A stretch of DNA of 34,163 nucleotides, taken from NCBI GenBank assembly GCA_016787925.1, contig JAEUSK010000087.1:1-34163 (forward strand). Reading direction: 5' to 3'. The translations under genes were made by a program, and so were the position numbers. Positions 24,260 through 33,253 of the stretch are shown in pieces (position 1 is the stretch's first letter; every line of letters begins with the position of its first letter). Source of the DNA: a bacterium (lineage in GTDB: Bacteria; CLD3; SB21). Under the pieces are notes generated by a model, which was given only the letters and a program-made list of their open reading frames with translations, was not told the origin of the DNA and made no database searches.

Positions 24260-25018
24260 CTAACTGAATGCCGCTTTTACATACTCCTTACGCATAATGG
24301 CGATATGGGTAATCGATATTTCTTTAGGACACGCGGCCTCGCACTCTCCATGATTGGAGCAATCGCCGAATCCCAAGTCATCCATTTTCCCGACCATATT
24401 GAGAACGCGCTTTTTACGTTCTGCCTTACCTTGCGGGAGGTAGGAGAATTGCGCGATCTTAGCCGCAACGAAAAGTGAGGCCGAACCATTGGGACAGGCG
24501 GCAACGCAGGCTCCGCATCCGATACATGCGGCGGCATCCATCGCTTTTTCTGCCATATCTTTTGGTATCAGCAGACTATTAGCATCGGCAGCTGACCCGA
24601 CGCGGCAGGACGTATACCCGCCAGCGGAAATAATCTGATCAAATGCTGTGCGATCCACGACCAGATCCTTTATAACGGGAAACGCTTTGGAGCGCCAGGG
24701 TTCGATAGTAATGGTGTCGCCGTCGTTAAATTTCCTCATGTGAAGTTGGCAGGTGGCGGTGCTTGATTCCTGTCCGTGCGCGACGCCATTGATGACCAGG
24801 CTGCACATACCGCAAATACCCTCGCGGCAGTCATTATCAAATTCCACCGGATCTTCGCCTTGTTTGATCAACTGTTCATTTAACACGTCCAGCATTTCCA
24901 GAAAAGACATGTGCGTTGAAACATCCGTCAGTTTATAGTCTGCCAATTTTCCTTTGGCGCTCCCGTTTTTCTGTCGCCAAACTTTTAGATTCAGAGTTAG
25001 TTTACTATTGGTATCCAT
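24260..25018 (-). CDS. sdhB: Succinate dehydrogenase/fumarate reductase iron-sulfur subunit
   Basis: 252 aa. It carries electrons from SdhA to the membrane cytochrome in complex [13 protein letters not shown] (Cys64, 69, 72) binds the 2Fe-2S cluster, with a later Cys in the STATC segment. [19 protein letters not shown] and [20 protein letters not shown] hold the 4Fe-4S and 3Fe-4S ligands. The sequence is of the short B-type found with a single cytochrome b558 subunit in Bacteroidota and epsilonproteobacterial-like enzymes. GAGGA lies upstream of the ATG. Last gene of sdhC-(GxxExxY)-sdhA-sdhB, 57 bases after sdhA and followed by a terminator. Confidence 0.96.
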   Translation of the reverse strand: MDTNSKLTLNLKVWRQKNGSAKGKLADYKLTDVSTHMSFLEMLDVLNEQLIKQGEDPVEFDNDCREGICGMCSLVINGVAHGQESSTATCQLHMRKFNDGDTITIEPWRSKAFPVIKDLVVDRTAFDQIISAGGYTSCRVGSAADANSLLIPKDMAEKAMDAAACIGCGACVAACPNGSASLFVAAKIAQFSYLPQGKAERKKRVLNMVGKMDDLGFGDCSNHGECEAACPKEISITHIAIMRKEYVKAAFS

Positions 25019-25075
25019 ATGTCCTCGTGTTTTTTACCGCAAAAGCGCTTTGAACCAACGTTGCGGTGAAAATTA

Positions 25076-26989
25076 TTATTTGTAACTGCGTTGACTTAAA
25101 TGAACGTTTTCGAATTTCAGCGGTTCTTTATTGAGAATCGGTTTCTTATCTTTACCTGCATATTCCCAGGCGGCGACGTAAGTGAATTTTTTGTCATCTC
25201 GTTTCGCCTCGCCTTCCGGCGTTTGAAACTCCTCACGGAAATGACCGCCGCAGGATTCATTGCGAAGCAGCGCGTCGCGCGCCATCAATTCGCCTAATTC
25301 CAGAAAATCCGCCACACGCCCCGCGAATTCCAGGTTCTTATTGAGGCTATCGCCGTCACGCGGGATCATAACATTCTGCCAGAATTCATCACGAAGTTTC
25401 GGAATTTCCTTTAACGCGTATTTCAATCCTTTTTCATTTCGCGCCATACCCACATGATCCCACATGATCTTTCCCAATTCGCGGTGAAATTCTGTAACTG
25501 TTTTTTTTCCGTTGATCGAAAGTAGTTTTGTGATCTGCGATTTGGCCTCTTGAGTTGCCGCTGTGAATTCCTTTTGATCCTCCGTGATTTTTGAAAAAGT
25601 ATTCGTTGCGAGATAATCGGCCAAAGTGTAAGGGATAACAAAATAGCCGTCGGCAAGACCCTGCATCAGAGCGCTTGCGCCGAGGCGATTGGCTCCGTGA
25701 TCGGAAAAATTAGCTTCACCGAGAACGAACAAGCCGGGAATCGTGCTCATTAGATTGTAATCAACCCATAACCCTCCCATGGTATAATGTACCGCGGGAT
25801 AGATGCGCATGGGAGTCTGATACGGATTATCACCGGTGATTCGTTCATACATGTCAAAAAGATTTCCGTATTTTTCCTTGATATCCGCTTCGCCCAAACG
25901 CTGGATCGAGTCGGAAAAATCGAGATACACAGCGAGGCCGGTTTCGCCCACGCCGCGACCTTCGTCACAAACGGCTTTGGCGTTACGCGACGCTACGTCG
26001 CGTGGAACGAGATTGCCAAAACTAGGGTACTTGCGTTCCAGATAATAATCGCGCTCAACTTCCGGAATCTGGTCCGGGGCGCGTTTATCTCCTTTATTTT
26101 TTGGAACCCATACGCGGCCGTCGTTACGCAAACTTTCGCTCATCAGCGTCAGTTTGCCCTGGTAGTCGCCGCTCTGAGGAATGCACGTCGGATGTATTTG
26201 AGTGTAACAAGGATTTCCGAATGCGGCGCCTTTTTTATAGCAGCGCCAGGCAGCGGTGGCATTAGAGTTTTTAGCATTGGTGGAAAGATAGAAGACATTA
26301 CCGTAACCTCCGGTACATAGAAGCACGGCGTCACCTGAATACGATTCGATTTTCCCATTAATAAGATTTCGTACGATGATGCCGCGCGCTTTGCCGTCTA
26401 CGACCACAAGGTCGAGCATTTCTCTGCGGGCATACATCATAACGCGGCCTTCGTCAACCTGGCGCATCATGGAACCGTATGCGCCAAGCAGAAGTTGCTG
26501 GCCGGTCTGTCCGCGGGCATAAAACGTGCGTGATACCTGTGCGCCTCCGAAGGAGCGGTTGTCGAGTTGCCCTCCGTACTCACGGGCGAATGGAACACCT
26601 TGGGCCACGCATTGGTCGATGATATTCACGCTCAGTTCGGCAAGACGGTGCACGTTGGCTTCACGAGCGCGGTAATCGCCGCCTTTGATCGTATCATAAA
26701 ATAATCGCCAAACGCTGTCGCCGTCATTGGAATAATTTTTGGCCGCATTGATTCCGCCCTGAGCGGCGATGCTGTGCGCGCGGCGCGGCGAATCCTGAAT
26801 GCAGAACGATTTGACATTATAGCCTAGTTCGCCCAAAGTCGCTGCCGCCGAACCGCCGGCCAAACCGGTTCCAACTACCAAAATAGTATATTTACGGCGA
26901 TTGGCCGGATTGACCAATTTCATGTCAAATTTATGTTTGTCCCATTTTTCGGCAAGAGGGCCGTCGGGAATTTTCGAATCCAGTTTCAT
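25076..26989 (-). CDS. sdhA: Succinate dehydrogenase/fumarate reductase flavoprotein subunit
   Basis: 637 aa, full length. It oxidises succinate to fumarate (or the reverse) at the membrane face. [20 protein letters not shown] is the FAD-binding loop and [18 protein letters not shown] contains the His that bonds FAD covalently. [11 protein letters not shown] and the [10 protein letters not shown] region belong to the active site, as does [34 protein letters not shown] is the second FAD contact. GAGGAG lies just upstream of the ATG. Between it and sdhC stands the GxxExxY gene, which is not part of normal sdh operons. Confidence 0.97.
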   Translation of the reverse strand: MKLDSKIPDGPLAEKWDKHKFDMKLVNPANRRKYTILVVGTGLAGGSAAATLGELGYNVKSFCIQDSPRRAHSIAAQGGINAAKNYSNDGDSVWRLFYDTIKGGDYRAREANVHRLAELSVNIIDQCVAQGVPFAREYGGQLDNRSFGGAQVSRTFYARGQTGQQLLLGAYGSMMRQVDEGRVMMYARREMLDLVVVDGKARGIIVRNLINGKIESYSGDAVLLCTGGYGNVFYLSTNAKNSNATAAWRCYKKGAAFGNPCYTQIHPTCIPQSGDYQGKLTLMSESLRNDGRVWVPKNKGDKRAPDQIPEVERDYYLERKYPSFGNLVPRDVASRNAKAVCDEGRGVGETGLAVYLDFSDSIQRLGEADIKEKYGNLFDMYERITGDNPYQTPMRIYPAVHYTMGGLWVDYNLMSTIPGLFVLGEANFSDHGANRLGASALMQGLADGYFVIPYTLADYLATNTFSKITEDQKEFTAATQEAKSQITKLLSINGKKTVTEFHRELGKIMWDHVGMARNEKGLKYALKEIPKLRDEFWQNVMIPRDGDSLNKNLEFAGRVADFLELGELMARDALLRNESCGGHFREEFQTPEGEAKRDDKKFTYVAAWEYAGKDKKPILNKEPLKFENVHLSQRSYK

Positions 26990-27022
26990 TTATATTCTCC
27001 TCAGATTTTTTACCCGTGAATT

Positions 27023-27051
27023 TTTCCCACGGAACACACGAAACACACAAA
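27023..27051 (+). repeat. Inverted repeat, left copy, flanking the GxxExxY gene
   Basis: TTTCCCACGGAACACACGAA followed by ACACACAAA. Its reverse complement recurs at 27443-27472 with three or four differences. It lies 4 bases beyond the stop of the GxxExxY gene. Confidence 0.8.
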
Positions 27052-27055
27052 GACG

Positions 27056-27436
27056 TTAAAGAACGATTCGTTCATATTCTAATTTGGGATAATGACCAAA
27101 ATTTATTAATAAGCCAAGCTTGAGGCCGGAGGCGTTTAAATAATTTAACACTTGTGCCCGATGTTCATCTGCAATCTTAGAAACCGCTTTAAGTTCTACA
27201 ATTATCTTATCGTAGCAAATGAAATCAGGTTTATAAGTTTGTTTCAAAATTTTACTTTTGTAACTGAGCTTGAGATCTTTCTGTGATTCGAATGGGATTT
27301 TTTGAATTCCAAATTCAATCTCCAGACACTCTTGGTATACCGCTTCCAAAAAACCACATCCCTTATCTTTATATACATTGAAGATCGCACCCAAGATTGC
27401 ATAACTTTCATTTCGAAAAATTAATTTTTCGGACAT
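27056..27436 (-). CDS. GxxExxY protein (PD-(D/E)XK nuclease-like), inserted in the sdh operon
   Basis: 126 aa. G28-F-L-E31-A-V-Y34 is the GxxExxY signature of this family. Y68-KPDF (Asp71) and IVELKAV (Glu81-x-Lys83) fit the PD-(D/E)XK nuclease active site, so a DNA- or RNA-acting enzyme is likely, though no activity is established to my knowledge. The gene lies between sdhC and sdhA in the operon direction and is enclosed by about 29-bp inverted repeats (27023-27051 and 27443-27472), giving a compact unit of about 450 bp that looks like a non-autonomous or self-acting mobile cassette. No Shine-Dalgarno site; translation may depend on the operon mRNA. Confidence 0.93.
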   Translation of the reverse strand: MSEKLIFRNESYAILGAIFNVYKDKGCGFLEAVYQECLEIEFGIQKIPFESQKDLKLSYKSKILKQTYKPDFICYDKIIVELKAVSKIADEHRAQVLNYLNASGLKLGLLINFGHYPKLEYERIVL

Positions 27437-27442
27437 TATTCA

Positions 27443-27472
27443 TTTGTGTTATTTCGTGTATTCCGTGGGAAA
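27443..27472 (-). repeat. Inverted repeat, right copy, flanking the GxxExxY gene
   Basis: Minus-strand TTTCCCACGGAATACACGAA followed by ATAACACAAA pairs with 27023-27051. It begins 3 bases after the sdhC stop codon and ends 6 bases before the GxxExxY ATG. Confidence 0.8.
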
Positions 27473-27475
27473 CAT

Positions 27476-28156
27476 TTATTTTATTAATCCAAAATAAATA
27501 CACAACGGCATTGACAAGAAACCAATTGCAAGAAGGAACGACAGAAAAATTCCAAGTCCGTAAACGATCGTTTTCATTCGGGGATTGGTCAAACCGAGCG
27601 ACTGGAAGGCGCTCCAAAAACCGTGACGTAGGTGAAATCCAAGAAGAATCATCACGATGACATAGCCAAACGTATAAGATGGCCTCTGAAAAACTTCGAT
27701 GACCAACCGGTGCAGATCACGCATTTCTTCCCCGTCAATGAAGGTGGTATAGTGCGGTCCGTACTTAAAAGTGATAAGGTGTAAAACCGTGAACACCAGC
27801 ATGATCAGGCCTGTCCAGATCATGGTTTCGGACGAGACCGTTTTTTGACTATTGCCGGTCGCGTCACCCGATTTCATGTAAGGTTCCGGGCGCGCTTCCC
27901 GTTTCTTCAGGTAAATTGAGATACCGATGATGGCGTGAATGACAAACACACTGACCAATCCGATTTCGATAACATAAAGGAGCAGACCCAGGCTTTCCAG
28001 TTTTTTGGTATATGAGTTAAACGCCACGGAACCGATAAAAAGACTAATGTTGCCGGCCATATGACCGATCACAAAAAGGGTTAGCAGAATGCCGGTAATC
28101 CCGGTCAATATTTTTTTACCAACCGATGACCATAAAATAGATGAAAAAGGAAGCAT
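27476..28156 (-). CDS. sdhC: Succinate dehydrogenase cytochrome b558 subunit
   Basis: 226 aa, five membrane helices. It anchors SdhAB, binds two haems and passes electrons to or from quinone. Histidines in the helices fit haem ligation: His32 (LFVIGHMAGN), one in VFVIHAIIG, one in FTVLHLITF and one in GFHLRHGFWSAFQ. It starts MLPFSSILWSSVGKKILTGI, usual for the b558 family (single cytochrome subunit, no SdhD). GGAG precedes the ATG. It is first in the operon, with a promoter-like TTGCTT-17-TATAAT about 130 bases upstream. Its stop codon lies 3 bases from the inverted repeat of the GxxExxY unit, so the insertion barely missed its 3' end. Confidence 0.95.
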   Translation of the reverse strand: MLPFSSILWSSVGKKILTGITGILLTLFVIGHMAGNISLFIGSVAFNSYTKKLESLGLLLYVIEIGLVSVFVIHAIIGISIYLKKREARPEPYMKSGDATGNSQKTVSSETMIWTGLIMLVFTVLHLITFKYGPHYTTFIDGEEMRDLHRLVIEVFQRPSYTFGYVIVMILLGFHLRHGFWSAFQSLGLTNPRMKTIVYGLGIFLSFLLAIGFLSMPLCIYFGLIK

Positions 28157-28282
28157 AAACGAAGCTCCGAAGTTTTATTAGCTGTTTCATTGGTGTATTA
28201 TTCGAAAGAATATGATATGCATGAGGCTGTGCGGCGAATAGGTGACCGATTCGTCTCCTGTAGGCTTTATTTTCTGGTAAAG

Positions 28283-28311
28283 ATTATACCTTTTTTGAAA
28301 AAAAAAAGCAA
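28283..28311 (-). promoter_or_regulatory. Promoter candidate for sdhC
   Basis: Minus strand TTGCTT, 17 bases, TATAAT. The spacer is a T-run followed by an A-run. It predicts an mRNA start near 28276 and a leader of about 120 bases. It shares TTGCnT-17-TATAAT with the nrdJ candidate on the other side of the divergent region. Confidence 0.5.
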
Positions 28312-28593
28312 GAACTTTATCAGACGCAGCACAAAACTTTAAAAAATGGCGAAGATCGAACTCATAACAATCTGCTTCGATGTCTAAAAACGTCTATATT
28401 TATGGTGTTATAATATCATGCTGAAACCAGTTCAAAAATTATCATCTTATGTCAAATTTTTGCACCGTACTTTGTTCAGAACTTGTGCAAATAAATATTA
28501 TGTTAATAACTTTTTTTTGTTGTCTGTACTTACTGTTTTTACTACATTAACAATGTTGATAACTTGTGGATTATGTGAATTCACAAAAATTTC

Positions 28594-28622
28594 TTGCGTT
28601 TGAAAACAAGGTGCTTTATAAT
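28594..28622 (+). promoter_or_regulatory. Promoter candidate for nrdJ
   Basis: TTGCGT, 17 bases, TATAAT, giving a leader of about 235 bases before the nrdJ ATG. The rest of the 710-base divergent region (28157-28866) is AT-rich. It holds no convincing gene, and I see neither a cobalamin riboswitch box nor a clear NrdR box pair. Confidence 0.4.
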
Positions 28623-28866
28623 GTTCATACCCCTGTTAGAATTGTCTTTCCTAGAGAGAAGGCATTTCAAGAAAAATATTAACTGTCTGTTACATTTGAT
28701 GGCAGTCATGTTTGCAGTACTTTCAAATGGTCTTATTTTCTTTTTTTGAAAAAAGTACCACAGAAGCAGTGTCTTTATTTTCTTTCAGATTGTATTTTCG
28801 GTTCGCAACTATAGATTTTTTTAAAACATTTTTTACAAATAACACAAACCCATAAGGATTTTAATC

Positions 28867-31800
28867 ATGGCCGTTCAAAACCCAGAAGTGCAAGTGAAGG
28901 ACGTGAAAAAGGCATCGCCAAGTAAGGCCGGAAAAAGCGAGATCAATGGCATTTCATACGAAGGCGCCAAAGGATTGCGTTTCAAACGACACTTTACGCA
29001 AGAGGGCGTCCATCCCTTCGACACGATCGAATTTGAAAAACGCACAAGTATGATCACCGAGCCTGACGGCTCGATCGTTTTTGAAATGAAAGATCTGGAG
29101 ATCCCAAAAAGCTGGTCTCAATTAGCGACGGATATTGCCGCATCCAAATATTTCCGCAAAGCGGGAGTTCCTGGAACCGGCCATGAAACAAGCGCTAAGC
29201 AGTTAGTTCATCGCGTTGCTCACACGATTCGTGCTGAAGGCGAAAAACACGGTTATTTTGATACGTCGGCGGATGCGGAAATATTTGAAATGGAACTTAC
29301 GCATCTCCTGATCAATCAAATGGGCGCGTTCAATTCTCCCGTATGGTTCAACTGCGGCCTCTATCATGAATACGGAATATCGGGAACCGGCGGCAATTAT
29401 TTCTGGAATGCGAAGACGGGCAATATTGAAGCAACGGACGATTCCTATTCGCATCCACAGTGTTCCGCGTGCTTTATTCAGTCGGTTGGCGACGACCTGA
29501 TGGGTATTTTTGAATTGGCCAAGAATGAAGCAAGGCTGTTCAAATACGGTTCCGGCACAGGCAGTAATTTTTCCTCATTGCGCGGTAAACAGGAAAAACT
29601 TTCGGGCGGAGGCACGTCGTCAGGCCTGATGTCCTTTCTTGCTGTTCTTGACCGCGGAGCCGGAGCTACAAAATCCGGCGGCACCACGCGCCGTGCGGCT
29701 AAGATGGTGTGTCTTGACATGGATCATCCGGAGATTGTGGATTTTATTAACTGGAAAGTCAAGGAAGAGAAAAAAGTCAAGGCCCTGATAGACGCAGGTT
29801 ACGACTCCGATTTTAATGGCGAAGCCTATCAAACGGTTTCCGGACAAAATTCAAATAACTCCGTTCGCGTATCGGACAAGTTCATGAATGCCGTTCTCGA
29901 GGACGGCAAATGGAATACCATCGCTCGTACGACGGGCGAAGTGGTCGACACGTACAAAGCGCGCGACCTCTTTGACCAGATTGCCAATGCGGCATGGGGT
30001 TGCGCCGATCCCGGTATTCAGTTTGACGACACAATCAATGACTGGCACACTAGTCCTAACACCGCCAAAATTAATGCATCTAATCCGTGTTCCGAATACA
30101 TGTTCCTCGATGATACGGCGTGTAATCTTGCGTCCATCAACTTAATGAAACTCACGGATGACAGAGGTAAGTTTGATATCGATGGATTCCGCGAAGCGAG
30201 CCGTATTTTCATTATAGCGCAGGAAATTTTGGTTGACATGTCGTCGTATCCGACGCAAAAGATCGCACAAAACAGTCACGATTATCGTCCGCTCGGATTG
30301 GGTTATGCCAATCTCGGCACGCTGCTCATGGTCAACGGAATTCCGTATGACAGCGAAGAAGGACGCGCATGGGCGGGCGCGATTACCGCGATCATGCATG
30401 CATGGGGTTATCGCGGCTCCGCGGAGGTTGCTTCGATCAAAGGTACTTTTGCAGGTTACAAGAAAAACGAAAAACCGATGATGCGCGTGATGAATAAACA
30501 CCGTGATGCGGCGTATAAGATCGATGCGGAAAATTGCCCGGAAGATCTGCTCAAAGCGGCTCGCGAAGATTGGGACGCCTGTGTGGCGATGGGAGAAAAA
30601 TTCGGTTACCGCAATGCGCAGGCCACCGTGCTTGCGCCGACCGGAACGATTGGGCTTCTGATGGATTGCGATACGACCGGCGTTGAACCGGAATTCTCGC
30701 TCGTCAAATGGAAAAAACTTGCCGGCGGCGGCTATTTCAAGATCGTGAACGGTTCAATCCCGCAGTCGCTGCGCAAACTCGGTTATAAATCCGAAGAGAT
30801 CGACGGTATTATCAAATATATTCTCGGGCACGGTACGTTCAAAGGCGCGCCGTACGTGAATCCGGAGCAGCTCAATCAATTAGGATTTACCGATGCGCAG
30901 ATTGAAGAAGCGGAAGGGTATGTCAATAAGAATAAATCGCTCGACGAATGGACGCCGCACATCAATATAAAGACACTCAAGGCTCGCGGACTATCCGGCG
31001 AACAGATTTCCCGCGCAGTGATCTATATCGGCGGCGCGCAGACCGTGGAAGGTACGCATTTGCTCAAAGAGGAACATCTGGCGGTGTTTGACTGCGCTAA
31101 TAAGTGCGGTATCGGCAAACGCTTCATCGATCCGATGGGCCACATCAAAATGATGGGCGCAGTGCAGCCGTTCCTTTCCGGAGCGATTTCCAAAACTGTA
31201 AATATTCCAAGCGAAGCTACGGTGAAAGACATTGAAAAGATTTATTTCGAAGGCTGGAAGCTCGGACTCAAAGCCGTGGCCTTGTACCGCGACGGATCAA
31301 AATTTTCTCAGCCGCTGAGCAATAAATCGTCGAGCAGCGATATGGATGATATTGCCGGTACGATCACGCAGGAACAATTAGACAAAGCCGTCAAAGACGT
31401 TGTTGACCGGATGAGCAAGGAATTAAAACGCGGCCAGAAAAAACCCATTCCTCATAAGCGGCATGGATTTACCCAGGAAGTTACGCTCGGCGGACATAAG
31501 ATTTATTTCCGCACCGGCGAATATGATAACGGGGAACTGGGCGAGATCTTTATCGACATGTTTAAAGAAGGCGCCGCGTACCGCAGTTTACTCAACTGCT
31601 TCGCCGTCGCCGTGTCGATGGGTCTGCAATACGGTGTTCCGCTGGAGAAATTTGTCGAGAAATTTACGTTCACGCGATTTGAACCGAGCGGATTTACGAA
31701 TCACCCGAATATCAAAAATGCAACGTCCATTCTGGATTTTATTTTCCGTGTGCTCGGCATGGAATATCTCGGACGTATGGATTTCGTGCATGTGCCACCG

Positions 31801-32031
31801 ACACTGGACGGACAACTTCAACCGACTGACATTGTTGAGCCGAAGCCTGAGGAAAAAAACTCACCTGACATCACCGAAGATTCCAAAGCGGCCCACGCGA
31901 GCCTGATGGAAAGACAGCTCAGCGAGATGATGGGCGATGCTCCGGCTTGCGACGTATGCGGACACATGACGGTGCGCAACGGCGCGTGTTATAAATGTTT
32001 GAACTGCGGCAACAGTATGGGGTGTTCCTAA
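28867..32031 (+). CDS. nrdJ: Class II adenosylcobalamin-dependent ribonucleotide reductase
   Basis: 1054 aa. It reduces ribonucleotides to deoxyribonucleotides using a radical from adenosylcobalamin, so it works with or without oxygen. QCSACFIQS (about residue 198) carries a redox Cys. The NPCSEYMFLDDTACNLASIN stretch (about 405-425) holds the radical Cys and the Asn/Glu of the active site. ATVLAPTGTIGLLMDCDTTG (about 585) is the phosphate-binding loop. The C-terminus ends in a CxxC...CxxC zinc-ribbon (CDVCGHM and CYKCLNCGNSMGC), usual for the long NrdJ subfamily and thought to help re-reduce the active site. The ATG follows AAGGA after 9 bases. Cytosolic. Preceded by a long leader. Confidence 0.97.
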   Translation: MAVQNPEVQVKDVKKASPSKAGKSEINGISYEGAKGLRFKRHFTQEGVHPFDTIEFEKRTSMITEPDGSIVFEMKDLEIPKSWSQLATDIAASKYFRKAGVPGTGHETSAKQLVHRVAHTIRAEGEKHGYFDTSADAEIFEMELTHLLINQMGAFNSPVWFNCGLYHEYGISGTGGNYFWNAKTGNIEATDDSYSHPQCSACFIQSVGDDLMGIFELAKNEARLFKYGSGTGSNFSSLRGKQEKLSGGGTSSGLMSFLAVLDRGAGATKSGGTTRRAAKMVCLDMDHPEIVDFINWKVKEEKKVKALIDAGYDSDFNGEAYQTVSGQNSNNSVRVSDKFMNAVLEDGKWNTIARTTGEVVDTYKARDLFDQIANAAWGCADPGIQFDDTINDWHTSPNTAKINASNPCSEYMFLDDTACNLASINLMKLTDDRGKFDIDGFREASRIFIIAQEILVDMSSYPTQKIAQNSHDYRPLGLGYANLGTLLMVNGIPYDSEEGRAWAGAITAIMHAWGYRGSAEVASIKGTFAGYKKNEKPMMRVMNKHRDAAYKIDAENCPEDLLKAAREDWDACVAMGEKFGYRNAQATVLAPTGTIGLLMDCDTTGVEPEFSLVKWKKLAGGGYFKIVNGSIPQSLRKLGYKSEEIDGIIKYILGHGTFKGAPYVNPEQLNQLGFTDAQIEEAEGYVNKNKSLDEWTPHINIKTLKARGLSGEQISRAVIYIGGAQTVEGTHLLKEEHLAVFDCANKCGIGKRFIDPMGHIKMMGAVQPFLSGAISKTVNIPSEATVKDIEKIYFEGWKLGLKAVALYRDGSKFSQPLSNKSSSSDMDDIAGTITQEQLDKAVKDVVDRMSKELKRGQKKPIPHKRHGFTQEVTLGGHKIYFRTGEYDNGELGEIFIDMFKEGAAYRSLLNCFAVAVSMGLQYGVPLEKFVEKFTFTRFEPSGFTNHPNIKNATSILDFIFRVLGMEYLGRMDFVHVPPTLDGQLQPTDIVEPKPEEKNSPDITEDSKAAHASLMERQLSEMMGDAPACDVCGHMTVRNGACYKCLNCGNSMGCS

Positions 32032-32110
32032 CCACCCACTTTGTTCTTTGAACCGGATGAACTTTGCGATCGGAGCTTCTTAACTGACAACGAAAGAGCC
32101 GTCTGCCATA

Positions 32111-32911
32111 GTGAACGTTCAACACAAGACATCGAAAAGGCATAAAGGTACAGGATTTCCTGCCCTATATGCCTTTTTTTCTTTTAAGGCAGCCCTCATC
32201 TTTATTTTACTGAATTTGTCTGTTCTGACCAATACGGGTTCGGCCCAAACGCAGGAGGATACCGGGCAGAGTTTTATCGTACTTAAATCAAAAGAATCGA
32301 TCTACGGAAAAGTGGAACTCAAATCGCCGCTTTTCGGCTCTGAATATTTGCTATTTAACGACACAGCTAAATATTCCATTCAACAGATACGCGCATTTCA
32401 AAACGACCAGGGCTATTTTGCCAATTTGCATACCGGCGGATATTACGGTACGCAGAAGCTGGTCAAACGCACTCAAACAGGCAAGGTCAATTTATTTACG
32501 ACGTATCAAATGTATTCCACAGCCGGATCGTGGAATTCCATGATGACGCCCGGAGGGAGAGTGACCTACTATAACCCAGGCACGACCACGCTTGCACGGT
32601 TCGACTATTTTTCAAAAGATACGAACGATATATTACCCGCCTCCCGCGATAATCTGATGGCCGCGCTGTCCGATAATCCAAAAAGCATACAGCTTTTGCG
32701 AGAACATAAAAATCTTGGCGTTGCCAAAATCGTGCTGGTTCTGGCCGGGCTGGGATTGATCGGATCGGCTTTCATCGGCGTGGATAAAGATCATCCGCCG
32801 TCGGTTGAACTCATGGTGGCGGGCGGCATCGTGGCGAATTTATCATGGATACCGTATTTTATGCAGGCAGGTAAAATTGAAAATGCGATAGAAGTTTATA
32901 ATAGTAAATAA
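32111..32911 (+). CDS. Exported protein of unknown function with a C-terminal membrane segment
   Basis: 266 aa from a GTG at 32111, the only usual start before the signal region. A basic start (HKTSKRHKG) and a hydrophobic stretch (KAALIFILLNLSVL) ending GSAQ look like a long signal peptide. The mature part begins QTQEDTGQSFIVLKSKESIY, is strand-rich, and carries hydrophobic segments near 208-225 (IVLVLAGLGLIGSAFIG) and 235-250. No family recognised. A strong terminator-like hairpin lies inside codons 9-25, so the true start, or the expression of the gene, is uncertain. It follows nrdJ by 79 bases. Confidence 0.65.
   Translation: MNVQHKTSKRHKGTGFPALYAFFSFKAALIFILLNLSVLTNTGSAQTQEDTGQSFIVLKSKESIYGKVELKSPLFGSEYLLFNDTAKYSIQQIRAFQNDQGYFANLHTGGYYGTQKLVKRTQTGKVNLFTTYQMYSTAGSWNSMMTPGGRVTYYNPGTTTLARFDYFSKDTNDILPASRDNLMAALSDNPKSIQLLREHKNLGVAKIVLVLAGLGLIGSAFIGVDKDHPPSVELMVAGGIVANLSWIPYFMQAGKIENAIEVYNSK
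32135..32184 (+). terminator. Strong terminator-like hairpin after nrdJ, inside the next reading frame
   Basis: AAAAGGCATA at 32135-32144 pairs with TATGCCTTTT at 32168-32177. An inner CAGGA/TCCTG stem sits at 32151-32162, and TTTTTTTCTTTT follows. It is 104 bases beyond the nrdJ stop and is the likely nrdJ terminator, yet it lies within the 5' coding part assigned to the following gene. Confidence 0.75.
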
Positions 32912-32940
32912 ACAGCGTAACTATTCTGCGATGAATAACA

Positions 32941-33080
32941 AACTTTCAAAAAAATCAAACATCAAGCATCAAATAACAAATAATACTCAATGACAAAAAT
33001 ACAAAACATTACTCACAACGGATGTTTCGGTCATTTGCGTTTGGAATGTATTTGTGATTTGTTTTTTGAATTTTGAATTT
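32941..33080. repeat. Large imperfect inverted repeat, CAAA/TTTG-rich
   Basis: The left arm 32941-32994 is made of short AAATCAAACATCAA-like units and ends CAATGAC. The right arm 33030-33080 starts GTCATTTG and continues with TTTGTGATTTGTTTTTTG-like units. The loop is about 35 bases. It fills much of the 342-base stretch between the exported protein and PhoH genes. The remaining part (33081-33184) contains an open frame with no support. Confidence 0.5.
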
Positions 33081-33184
33081 AATTATAAGACCTCTGTCTT
33101 TGGTGTTATTAAACGTCAGCCTTTTAAATGGACGGAATATTTAGATGGTTCGATTACATACAATGCAATTACGAAAATGTTTAT

Positions 33185-33221
33185 AAAGCGCAGGATCAAT
33201 TATCCATGTGCTTTTTTTTTT
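33185..33221 (+). terminator. Rho-independent terminator
   Basis: AAAGCGCAGGAT at 33185-33196 pairs with ATCCATGTGCTTT at 33202-33214 (one G-U, one bulged base), followed by a run of ten T. It ends only 32 bases before the PhoH start codon, so the PhoH transcript must begin in that short gap or read through. Confidence 0.8.
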
Positions 33222-33253
33222 GAACAAACGATTTATTCACCAACCCGCGAGGC

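Noticed and set aside
28561-28585. DnaA box/origin-like site near nrdJ
   Set aside because: Only one near-match (TGTGGATTA) in AT-rich DNA, with no cluster of boxes and no dnaA or dnaN nearby.
28418-28603. 61-aa open frame between sdhC and nrdJ
   Set aside because: Low-complexity, no ribosome site, no recognisable domain, and it overlaps the promoter region.
28157-28866. Cobalamin riboswitch or NrdR box ahead of nrdJ
   Set aside because: The expected B12-box and GCCACTG-like core were not seen, and no pair of NrdR-type 16-bp boxes could be read by eye; the region is only AT-rich.
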